A stretch of DNA of 64,000 nt. It comes from Dentipellis sp. KUC8613. Its lineage: Eukaryota; Basidiomycota; Agaricomycetes; Russulales; Hericiaceae. The position numbers were made by a program, and so were the translations under genes. Positions 54,991-64,000 of the stretch are shown piece after piece. Within the stretch, counting starts at the first letter, position 1. Each line of letters opens with the position of its first letter. Location: NCBI GenBank assembly GCA_002286715.1, contig NSJX01000001.1, forward strand, positions 2,195,898 through 2,259,897, read 5' to 3'. Under the pieces are notes generated by a model. The model saw only the letters and a program-made list of their open reading frames with translations, was not told the origin of the DNA and did not search any database.

Positions 54991-57338
54991 ATGCGTCTGC
55001 CAGTCCTTTCTCTCCTTATACCATGCCTTGGGCTCGCCAAGGCTCAGATGACCGTATACCAGCCCAAAAACCCTCAAATTATCTTCGGGGGCTCGTCGTC
55101 ATCATCCGACGATACTGCTACCGGAACTAATGCAGCTGGCGCTGCTGCTGCGACCTACACCGGAGCGGCTGCATACAACCCGACCGTTCTGCAGGCTCCC
55201 CCCGTTCCATCTAATCCATCTGTTCCAAACAACTTCCCTATCCAATTGTACAGCGGAGGCATGAATGGTCTGTCAATGCCTTTGCCGGGTGATTTCTATG
55301 GTTTCTCGGTGGAAATGTCAGTGGCAAATCACGTCTGTGAGTACATTTTCTGTCGGACACCAGAACGGTGCTAATTCTTGGTTTTAGTGGGGAAGAACAG
55401 GTGTGTAGGATGGATGGTGATAGTCCGATATCTTTGGCTAATTTGGTCAATGCAGCTCTATTATCGAAGTGCCATTCCTTAACCTGATGGCCAACATCAA
55501 GGAGCGTGCGGGTAACGTTCGCGTCCGTGTCGGTGGTAACACGCAGGAATCTGCAGAGCTCGTGCCTAGCCTCGCCAACAACTCCATTATCTCGAAGGAT
55601 TATGCTGCTGTCACTGGTACCACCAACACGCCTCCTCTGGAATACACTGCGGATTTGCTGTACATGATGGCCAATATCTCATCGTTGGCCAATGTCCACT
55701 GGTACCTTGGTACGTGCTGATCAAACAAAGAAAGGGCCTGATTAAGACTCACAAATACCCTTTTTGCGCAGGTATTCCCTTCTTCAACACTACCCCCTTC
55801 TCGCTCCAGATCATGGAGACTGCGCAGCCTATCTTGGGATCGTACCTCTTGGGATTCCAGGCTGGCAACGAGCCGGATCTGTATATCAACCACGGACATC
55901 GTACAGACGTACGGCAATCCAAACTCCGAATGTTACTGTGCACTCACAATCTTGATAGGGCTACAATCAATTCAACTACTTCGGCGAAGTTGGTGACCTG
56001 GTTAACCAAGTCAACAATGACAATGGCATTCCGACCAAGAACAACCAATTCATTGTTCCCAGTGTTTCCTCCGGCTGGTCGCCCGAGGATGTATGGAACA
56101 CGGGCCTCGCAACTGCCTACGCGAACGACATCTTCGCTCTCGCCGTTGAGCAGTAAGTTTTTCTTACCATTTTTCCTTGGTCAAAGACGCTGAGAGTTGC
56201 GGCAGCTATCCCGACGACAACTGCGCCGCCCAGTTCCACACCGGCGGACCTGAAAAGGTCCCCCAGGACGTGTTCCCCGAGTACCTGAACCACGGCTCTG
56301 CGCAGAACTCCGTGAAGCCCTACATCAACTCCACCGCATTCGCGCAAAGCGTCGGCAAGCCGTTCCTGATGTTCGAGACCAATACCGCTTCGTGCGGCGG
56401 CTTCCCCGGCGTCAGCGACTCCTTCGGCGCGGCGATGTGGGCCCTCGACTGGGGCCTCACGATGGCGTTCAACAACTTCTCCGGCGCGCTCCTGCACGTC
56501 GGTGGCCAGAACGCGTTCTACAACCCCTTCACGCCGCCGCCGACGAACCAGTCGACGTTCCGCCAGTGGACGGTCGGCCCCGTGTACTACTCCGCGCTCG
56601 TCATGGCCGAGATCCTCGGCCCCAGCAACGCGTCGCAGCTGCTCGATCTCGGCGCGAACAGCGGGAACACGTTCACGCCCGCGTACGCCGTGTACGAGAA
56701 CGGCAACCCCACGAAGGTCGTCCTGTTCAACTTCGTCACCGACTCGTCTGGAAACTCCGACTTGACCGTCCCGATCTCGATCGGTGGAGGCCAGACTAAC
56801 CAGCCCAACGCGACGCCCGGGTCTGTTAAGGTCAAGTACCTCGCCGCCGAGTCCGTGTCCCAGAAGGGCAACTTCACTTGGGCAGGCCAGGTAAGCCATG
56901 CCCAACCCCCATCCCACAACACTCAACTCACCTGAACCATCCCAGACCCTCGGCAACGTCTTCCAATCCGACGGCCGCCTACAAGGCGACCTGGACGTCC
57001 AAACCGTGCAATGCGACCAGACCGCCAACTCGTGCACGATCAAGGTGCCCGCGCCGGGCGTCGCGGTCGTCTTCCTGACGGACGACAGCCTCACCGAGGT
57101 CACGCCGGGCTCGACGGTGACGTACCCGACGACGGCGCTGACCAAGACCGCGAACACGGCGCAGGTCGACCCGTCCGTGCTCGCGACGTCGAACGGGCAC
57201 GGCGGGCTCGAGGGCCACCTCGGCGCGACGAGCCAGGGCAGCTCGAATGCGGCTGCGGGCATGCGCGAGAAGGTGTCCGGCGCGATGGCGCTGCTCGCGA
57301 TGGTTGCGGGCGCGTGGGTCGTCGCGGCCAGGCGGTGA
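54991..57338 (+). CDS. GH79 family glycosidase (beta-glucuronidase type), copy 3
   Basis: Exons 54991-55336, 55388-55400, 55456-55709, 55772-55908, 55959-56152, 56206-56890 and 56946-57338 give 673 residues. Signal peptide, then QMTVYQPKNPQIIFGG. Acid/base glutamate in GFQAGNEPDLY (about E238), nucleophile in MFETNTASCGG (about E372). From about 56200 the coding DNA is very GC-rich and close in sequence to copy 1. The C-terminal motif SNGHGGLEGHLGATSQ and a hydrophobic tail ending in AARR are intact. All three copies thus look active and membrane-attached. The 1.3-kb minus-strand open frame opposite this gene is a codon-bias shadow. Confidence 0.93.
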
Positions 57339-58228
57339 GGCGACGTCTGTTGGGTTGTGCCAGTGGACGGACGTTGGTGGTGGATTGGACAAAGCTTGAC
57401 TCTTGCCTCGTGGATGTTTGTATACGATATGATAGGACTCACTCGTAGAGTTGCTCGTAGTAGTAGTAGGCGGCGCCGGGAGACCGCGACGGCTGCAGAT
57501 AATTGGACTGTTCAGTACCCGTATGCGTATTCTTACTTACCCGGTGCCCGCGCCCTACTCCCCCCGTAGTCGTTGTTGCTCTGGAATACCAACTGAGGCC
57601 GTTCGTTGATAATTGTGCTATCGTCGCGGCTACGTTTACTTATATGTGGGCTTGCATGGTCTTGGGCTTCGGGGAGCGCCGCCCGTCCCCGTCCCAGATA
57701 ATCGATTGGCGTGGCCCAAGACGAAGTGCCAAGCACAACGGCGGTGCTTTGGCCGTGGCCACCGTGGCGGTATCTGGTGGTGGCTATAATGGCTAGCGGC
57801 AGCGCTGGAGGTCTGTACTTATCCCTGCATCGGAATGACCCCAAGCTGAATCAAACTCCTCTCAAACATCCACAAGTACGCGTAGCCTTTGTACCAGGAA
57901 CAATAATGAGCAGGGATTAAAACACATCTACAACGCAATGCATTCAGCAATCCTATAATCACAAATTCAAAACCGAGTCAAATGAGAAGTCTACAGATGG
58001 GATCTACGTATACATGTACAGTATACACTGCCACACTCGCACTACACGTATGTATATATCGTACGTCCTATTTCCATTTCTTCCCCCCCCTCCTCTTCTC
58101 CCCGCGCGAACACCCAGTCATGATCAGCCGCAATAACACTTACATGCACGGATAACAATACCAAGTCAAAGCAAAGCACACCATTTCGTGTATCCCAGGA
58201 TACCCCCAGCGTCCCCCTTCGCTCTCGC
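57339..58228. other. Convergent intergenic region
   Basis: 0.89 kb between GH79 copy 3 (+) and the trehalose subunit gene (-). A short GTA repeat lies near 57455 and a near-palindrome (GTATACATGTACAGTATAC) at about 58010-58030. No gene found. Confidence 0.5.
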
Positions 58229-61200
58229 TCACGGCGACCTGGCCTCCGCCCCCGCCCCCGCGCTCACATCCGCAAACGCCCTGAGGACCTTGCCCACCTC
58301 GCCCTGCGCGACGCGCCACTTCGCATCCGTACCACGCCCATCGACGGACGTCGAGCACGTCTCCGCATTGTCGAGCTCGTTGAGCCTCCGGAGCAGCTTC
58401 TCGTCCGCGCCGACCGCGAGCACAAAGTCCGCGTCGTGCACGCTCTCCGTCTCGAGGCTGTCCGGCGCGACCCACGCCGCGCGGCCCGCGAGCGGCGAGT
58501 GCGCGGGCCCGCCGGGGTGCAGGATCGCGCCGACGGCGGTCGAGCGCGAGATGTAGTTCGGCAGCACGAGGAAGGAGTGCTCGCCCGGGATGATGCGCAG
58601 GCCGTAGCGCTCGCCGATGCTAAGCGGCGGTCACAGTAAGGTCAGTATGGGGAGAGGAGGAAGGGAGGAGGGGAACACACCTGTCGAAGATGTGGTTCTG
58701 CGCCTCCGCCGCCTGCCTGCGCGCCCACTGCCGGTCTGGCCCGTCTTCCTGGTTGACGCACCAGCGCCACACGACGGACGCCTCGCGCTCCTCGACGAAC
58801 GAGCCGGGCGTGCGCTCCGTGAACTACATCGCACCACAACGTCAGCAAAATCTCAAAGCTAAAGAGGAATGAGGGGAGACACACGTAGTTCAAGATCTCC
58901 ACACACGCCGTCTTCCACGTCAGGTTGAAGTTCGCGACCATGTTGATCCACGCGGGCTCTGCGGTTCCCGTCGCGCCCGGGCGTATGAAGCACCCGTTCT
59001 CCGCGCTGCATGAACACCAACCATCAGCTCCTGCTCACCAGTACTTCTCAGAAACGAAGGAAAACTCACACAAGCCCGACCTTCGGTACCCGCCTCGCGA
59101 CCTCCTCGAGCGCGCCCTTCACCGGCAGCCCGCTGAGCAACCACACCTCATTCCGCTTATCCTCCGCCAGCCTGCCGAGCACCTCGAGCGCCTCCTCGGG
59201 CACCTTCTCCTCCTCCACCCCCTTGCGCGGCTCGCGGCTCCACAGCGTGCCCTCCAAATCGACCAACAACAGCCTCCGCCGCGAATGGCGGTAGCGCGGG
59301 AGCACGCGCGCGACGTCGAGCAGCGGGACCTCGTCCGCGCCGGCCTCGCCCTGCTGCGCGTGCTGGTGCTCGATGTTCGTGCGCAGGCAGCGCGTGAGGA
59401 AGGACGTGACGAACGCCTGCGCGGTCTGCGTCACGACGTGGTTGTGCAGGTCCTCCCACCGCGAGAACGCCTCGCCGTCGTCCATCGTGAGCGCCTGGTA
59501 GATCGCCTTGGCCGTGTTGCGCGTGTCCCACGGGTTCACGGCGATGCACGAGCGGAAGCCGCTGTAGCTGTACGAGCCTGTGAACTGCGCGCGCGGGTGC
59601 AGCCCGATGTCAGTGTTCCGGACTCGGGAGGGGAAGGGAAAGAGCGCGCACCTCGCTGAGGATGAGCGGGCGGTGCCGTTCCTCCTGGCACTCGACAAAC
59701 TCGTGCGTGCGCAGCGCCATGCCCTCGCGCATGCTCGTGACCAAAAACGCGTCGGCGACGGTGAGGAGCGCGAGGTACTGCGCGAAGCTCATGTCCTCGG
59801 TGTGGAGGAAGACGACGGGCTGGTACGTGAGCGTCGAGAAGCGCGAGTTGATGCGCGCGACGATGTCCGTGACGCCGCCGTGCGCCTCGTTCTCCTCCGT
59901 CGTCTGCAACGCGACCTGGATGAGCACCACCTTCTGCTGCAGCTCCGGGTGCTTGTCCAGCATCGCCTCGAACGCGAGCAGCTTGTGCCGCACGCCCTGC
60001 ACCTCGTCCAGCTTGTCGCGCCCCACGACCAGCTTCACGCCCTGGTACCGCTCCTTGAGCACCTGCACCCAGTGCGCGACCTCTGGCTCGCGTCTACGCC
60101 CAGCATCAACATCCCATGTGAACACAGAAAGAAGTAGCGCAGACTCACTTCTTCTCCGTGAGCGTCTTAACGTCAATGCCCATCGGGAACACCGCGACGT
60201 CCACAAAGTGGCCGTCGACCTGTATGCCCTTCGGCAGTGTCTCGAGCACGAGGATGCGCGCGACCGTCTGGCGGAAGTGGCGCGCAAAGTTGGCCGTCTG
60301 GAAGCCGATGAGGTCGGCCGAGAGCACGCCGTGGAGCAGCGCCTCGCGCACGGACAGGCAGCGGAAGATCTCGGACGACGGGAACGCGACGTGCATGAAG
60401 AAGCCGATGATCGCGTGCGGGAGCTTCTGCCGCAGCATCTGCGGCAGCAGCATCAGGTGGTAGTCGTTCACCCAAACTGCGTGTGCGTGCGCGGTCAACG
60501 AGGACCCCTCTAGCATAAAGAGAGAGACGCACTGATATCACCCTCCTGGTACTTCTCCACGATCGCGTCTGCAAAGCGCTGATTCACGCTCACATACTCC
60601 TTGAAGCTGCTCGACTCATAGAAGTACTTCGTCTTCGGCGCGTCCGGGACGACATAGTGGAGGCACGGCCACAGGACCTGGTGACAGAACATATCGTAGT
60701 ACTTCGCAAACTCGCCGTCGGGGATCCATATCGGGAGGCTGTCGCACTCGTCCGCCATGCGGCGGTCGATGCTGCGCTTGAGCGGCTCCTTGAGCTCGTC
60801 CGTGTTGATGCCGAGCGTGCCGACCCACAGCTTGCGCCGCAGGCGGCCCTCGACGCTCTTCACGGCGTTGTGCAGCCCGCCGTTGCAGTGCGGGTTCGCC
60901 TCGATGTGCCACTGGCGCCCCACGGGCGAGTCGGACGGCGGGCGCGGCCGCGTCGCGCGCGACTGCGACTGCTTGCGGTGCACGCGGTGCGGGATGTGGA
61001 TGTGGTGCGGCGGCGGCGGCGACGCGATGCTGCCCGCGGGTGCGTCCGCGGTGCGCTTCGCCCGCGGCGTCGCGTGGTCCCCGAAGAAGGGGCTGCTGGC
61101 GGGCGACTTGGGCGGCGCGGGCGGCAGCGGCGTGCCGAGCGGGGTGGAGAGCGACTGGAAGTTCGCGAAGAGGGACGAGGTGGGCGGCTCGAGGCCTGGG

Positions 61201-61763
61201 GATACGGCAGGCGTGCCGGTGCGGGACTGGGGGCGTTATGTCAGTGCCGGGCTACTGAGTGCGAGTCGGATGCGGGCGCGGTGGGGCGCATATAGGCACC
61301 GGGGCGCTGTTCGGGTGCTCCATCGACGCATATAGCGAACGTGCGAGCGCAGCGCGGTGTGTGCTGTACCCACTCATGGATGGGAACCGGAGGAGACAAG
61401 ACGCGACGGGGCGCGTACCGACCCAAGGATGCTGGTCGGATGGAGCAGATACTGTGCCCCACCGACGCGCCCGCTCGCTCTCGGCATATATATGCGGGCA
61501 CCCGCACCGCGCACCGACAGAGCTCAACATACCTTGTCTTTAAGATCCTCGACAATGCTCTTTAGCGGGCCGCCAGCGCGCGCAACAGGGGCCTTGAGCC
61601 CGCCATCGCGTGCACCGAAGCCGGCGAGGGGGAGCGGCGAGGACGGAAGCGGGGCCTGGTTTGCGTGGAGCTCCGGGGTGCCGGGATGGGACTCGCCGAG
61701 GACGGCGGTGTTGGGGAGGAAGAGCGACGCGATGATGACGCGGTGGTTTCTAAAGGAGCTCAT
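58229..61763 (-). CDS. Trehalose synthase complex subunit, Tps3/Tsl1-like
   Basis: Large subunit of the cytosolic trehalose-6-phosphate synthase/phosphatase complex. Eight exons, 61763-61533, 61226-60533, 60476-60149, 60093-59652, 59584-59070, 59005-58885, 58823-58681 and 58619-58229, give 954 residues. The N-terminus (about 1-130) is Pro/Ser-rich. A GT20 glucosyltransferase fold follows (GIIWVNDYHLMLLPQML-type block, FFMHVAFPSSEIFRCLSVRE, TSMREGMALRTHEFVECQ), then a HAD phosphatase-type domain. The phosphatase motif, canonical DxDGT, reads DLEGT (674-678), so the second aspartate is replaced by glutamate. The catalytic phosphatase is therefore probably lost, as in the regulatory Tps3/Tsl1 subunits. 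The HVAFPSSEI block is also of that type. Several plus-strand frames opposite it are shadows. Confidence 0.9.
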
Positions 61764-62140
61764 CGTTGGCGACGACGACGAGGGGGTGTGGGAGGAAGGA
61801 CGGGTGAGGGAAGGTTACATGTCCTGGGGGACTTTGGATCTTTCATATGATGGAGGGTATGACGCAGAAGAGGCCGCTTGTTGCTCCGGGCCATGCCGAC
61901 AGATCGATTCGGGGGACATCTCACAAACGTTGAGCTCTGCCAGTGGCCGACGCACAATCCCGACATGCTTCAGAAGTACATCGCGCTCGATACGATACCC
62001 ATCGTCTCACACGCTCGATAATCGACTCCCAACGCCAAATCCAGAAGCTCCTGTGCGGTCCGCGAGCGCGGCACCCCGAAGTTTGTCCACCTGCCAGGCC
62101 CCGACCCGACGCCCGCTGCCCGCTGCCCAGCTGAGCCAGC
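61764..62140. other. Intergenic, tandem spacing
   Basis: 377 bases between the start of the trehalose subunit gene and the stop of the glucanase gene, both on the minus strand. It must contain the promoter of the trehalose subunit. Nothing else seen. Confidence 0.5.
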
Positions 62141-63200
62141 TCACGAGGAGAGCCTCGTCATCTGCACATTCCGCACTTGGTACGTCGTCGTCCCACTCGG
62201 CCCCGGCGACCCAGAGCTGCCCTCCATCTGCCATACCCGGCCGTCAGCACTAGTAACGTTAAATAACCCCGTGCCCGTGCTGTGTCACCCACCTGCAAGT
62301 CAATGATCCTGAGACCATGCATCAACATTTTGCCAGTTACAAGCCAAAAGCTAATGCACTCACAACCACATCGCCTTCCCCGCAAACCCCGCACCGACCT
62401 GCGTCGCCCGCAACACCCCATCCAAATAATACTCAATGCTCACATCCCCACCCGCATCCCCCGCCGCCCTTAGCGTCGCGCCGACCGCATGGAACGCCCC
62501 GTCGTCCGGCCACGGCACGATCGTGCTCGCGACCGCGGACGACGTGTTGAACGTGTTGAACCACACGTCCTGCGTGCCCTTCCACTCGCCCACGTCGCTC
62601 TCGGGCGGCCACCCGTCGACTGCGGTCAGCCAGAACGCAGGCCAGGTGCCCACCGCCGTCGGCGGAAGGAACTCGCCGCTCAGCGTGTACCCCGGCGCGC
62701 CCCCGCTCCCGCCTGCGCTGCGGTCAGCACATGTGCAAGTGGAACTGGGAAGGGGAAAGGGAAGGACGCGCACCGACGGTGACCTGCTCCTTCGCGTACA
62801 CTGTCCCGCTCAGGTAGTGGATCGCCGGGAACGGCGCAGCCGTGCTTGGCGGCTGCGACGTCGTCGTCTTCGTCGCCGTCAGCGTGAGCGTCCCGTTCGC
62901 GACGCTGATGTGCGTGTGCGTCGTGCTGTTGCCCACCATGCGCGCCGCTGCGGGTCCGCGTCAATACATGCGAGTATATGCGCGTCCACTAGTGAGTGTG
63001 AGAGATAGAGGGGGAGGCTACGCACAGCCGTTGTGGTCCGACCCCCACGGATACAGGTACGCCCAGTACTCCTCCAGGCTCGTATAGCTCGCGAACGAGT
63101 CCGTGGGTATCACGACTGTGTCTGCGGCGGTCTGCACCGCGCCCAGCATACACACGAGCGCGATGAGGGCCGGTCCGGGTAGAGGTGTTGTCAGCTTCAT
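62141..63200 (-). CDS. GH16-like secreted beta-glucanase
   Basis: Secreted concanavalin-A-fold glycosidase likely to cut beta-1,3(4)-glucans of the cell wall. Five exons, 63200-63026, 62947-62774, 62712-62364, 62308-62293 and 62227-62141, give 266 residues. A signal peptide (PALIALVCMLGAVQTAADT) is followed by beta-strand-rich sequence. The catalytic signature is PPESDVGEWKG, i.e. E154-x-D156-x2-E159, the GH16 ExDxxE form, preceded by GTWPAFWLTAVDGW. QDVWFNTFNTS follows as in fungal members. Exon four is just 16 bases, and the splice at 62364/62308 inserts LIIDLQ. The exact specificity is unknown. The first intron acceptors at 62947 and 62712 were chosen to keep the frame. Confidence 0.88.
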
Positions 63201-63757
63201 CCGTTTCTGTGAGTCCTGGGAGGAAGGAATAGGAATTCCCGTGGTATATCCCGTACTCTACACCCGCATATAAGTACCCTACATCTACATCTACATGTCT
63301 TCCTCCACATCCGCATGCCCCAGAACCCAAATGATACACCCTCGCCTTCCCTCACCACCAAACGGCCCGCGGCACGCCGCCAGCCCACGAGCATCGTGCG
63401 CACAAAGTCATCCGCCCTGCGCGGTGCTTCTCCAGCGGCGAAATATGCTCCACCTGCGGTCATGAGCCCCAGCATCCCGCGCCCTGTTACCTCGCGCGGC
63501 CGCCGTGAGATGGGAGACGCGTGCGGAGGGCTGCAGGTCGCGCCTGTCCTCCTAACCCGATCCCGTTCCAGTTAATCCCAGCCCCGATTGATCCTAGTCA
63601 CCTGCAATCCCAATCCTAGTCTCCAGGTATATCCCACCAACCCCACATCCCACGGCCTTGAACGCCAACACTCACCCGCAACCTACAACGCTATATGACG
63701 CCCACCCGCCCGCACGCCGCCTACGAGCGCACAAGCCCGCCTCCACAACCGCCCGCC
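63201..63757. other. Intergenic, 0.56 kb
   Basis: Between the glucanase start and the stop of the last gene, both on the minus strand. A TATATG-like element lies near 63268-63280 on the minus strand, about 70 bases upstream of the glucanase ATG. No gene. Confidence 0.5.
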
Positions 63758-63943
63758 CTACGAGCGCACAAACGCACTCCGCGGGCGCGTGAGCTGCAGC
63801 GTGAGGCCCTCCGCGGCGGAGATCGCGCCCGGCTTGGCCGCGCGCACGGTGGCCTCGCGGATGCGCGCGCTCGCGACGCAGGCGGCGCGGCACGCCTCGT
63901 GCACGAACTTTTCGAGCGTGCGGTATGCGCTCGCTTCCATCTC
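63758..63943 (-). CDS. Probable dihydroneopterin-aldolase-domain protein, C-terminal exon (partial)
   Basis: Only the last exon is inside the window; the gene runs off the right edge. The 61 residues beginning EMEASAYRTLEKFVHEACRA and ending ATVRAAKPGAISAAEG, LTLQLTR, SAFVRS resemble the C-terminus of FolB/dihydroneopterin aldolase domains. There a helix is followed by a strand with V-x-V-x-KP-x-A and a final strand ending in TR. That enzyme acts in folate synthesis. A clear acceptor (CCACAG) precedes the exon at 63943. The small size and the missing remainder make this a tentative call; a different protein with the same tail is possible. Confidence 0.45.
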   Translation of the reverse strand, partial: EMEASAYRTLEKFVHEACRAACVASARIREATVRAAKPGAISAAEGLTLQLTRPRSAFVRS

Positions 63944-64000
63944 CTGTGGCAGAGCGTGTTAGTTAGCATGCGATGTCACGAGATGCGCAGCGGCCGACGT

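Noticed and set aside
56117..57442. 441-codon minus-strand open frame
   Set aside because: Antisense shadow of GH79 copy 3; the real gene on the plus strand has signal peptide, catalytic motifs and conserved introns.
57455..57470. GTA repeat as a functional microsatellite
   Set aside because: Only about four units, in a 3' intergenic region; too short to be meaningful.
58925..60513. Long plus-strand frames of 244 and 283 codons
   Set aside because: Antisense to the trehalose subunit gene; His/Leu/Arg-rich shadow composition.
1..64000. tRNA genes, rRNA genes or CRISPR arrays
   Set aside because: I looked by eye for T-loop (GTTCRANNC) consensus and for regular direct repeats with spacers and found none. 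A covariance-model scan would be needed to exclude tRNAs fully.

Overview
This 64 kb window is nuclear DNA from a filamentous basidiomycete, probably an agaricomycete and perhaps a polypore-type wood-decay fungus. The signs are genes cut by many short GT-AG introns (mostly 45-70 bases), micro-exons of 12-18 bases, compact intergenic DNA, and a gene set with secreted GH79 and GH16 glycosidases, a P450 and zinc-knuckle proteins. I assembled exon joins by hand from frame continuity, splice sites and protein-family similarity. Nearly all models close in frame, but none has transcript support. I saw no tRNA, rRNA, CRISPR array or intact transposon.

Layout. 1-2026: 3' part of an oxysterol-binding protein (+). 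2378-6021: cytosolic leucyl-tRNA synthetase (-). 7193-8605: NAD(P)-dependent reductase of the extended SDR type (+). 8760-9183: possible small gene missed by ORF calling (+). 9524-14239: ERCC6L2-like SNF2 ATPase (-), head to head with 14563-16312, a SNF12/RSC6/BAF60 subunit (+). 16883-19417: BAR-SH3 protein (+). 20301-22901, 23925-24840 and 29838-32116: three paralogues that join an N-terminal CCHC zinc-knuckle cluster to TPR repeats and, in two of them, a C-terminal J domain. A GH79 glycosidase gene (26438-28784) sits inside this family. 32247-33639: TauD-type dioxygenase (-). 34412-37072: F-box/WD40/UIM protein resembling Ufo1 (-). 38227-38873: Arp2/3 subunit ARPC5 (-). 39518-40759: unknown fungal protein (+). 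41375-41795: small conserved-looking protein (-). 42230-44411: cytochrome P450 (-). 47370-48477: phosphopantetheinyl-transferase-like protein lacking key catalytic residues (+). 48986-50087: secreted or membrane protein with the ends of the GH79 proteins but no catalytic barrel (-). 51447-53817 (-) and 54991-57338 (+): two more GH79 genes, divergently arranged. 58229-61763: Tps3/Tsl1-like trehalose synthase complex subunit (-). 62141-63200: GH16-like glucanase (-). 63758 to 63943 and beyond: C-terminal exon of a probable dihydroneopterin-aldolase-domain protein (-).

How the genes relate. Most of the window is ordinary housekeeping: translation, chromatin remodelling, endocytosis and actin, trehalose synthesis. 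It is interrupted by two lineage-specific expansions, the zinc-knuckle/TPR/J family and the GH79 family. The most unusual material is the zinc-knuckle-TPR-J architecture in local triplicate, the barrel-less GH79 relative, the probable pseudo-phosphopantetheinyl transferase, and a cluster of regularly spaced GTCAC/GTGAC pentamers upstream of the F-box gene.
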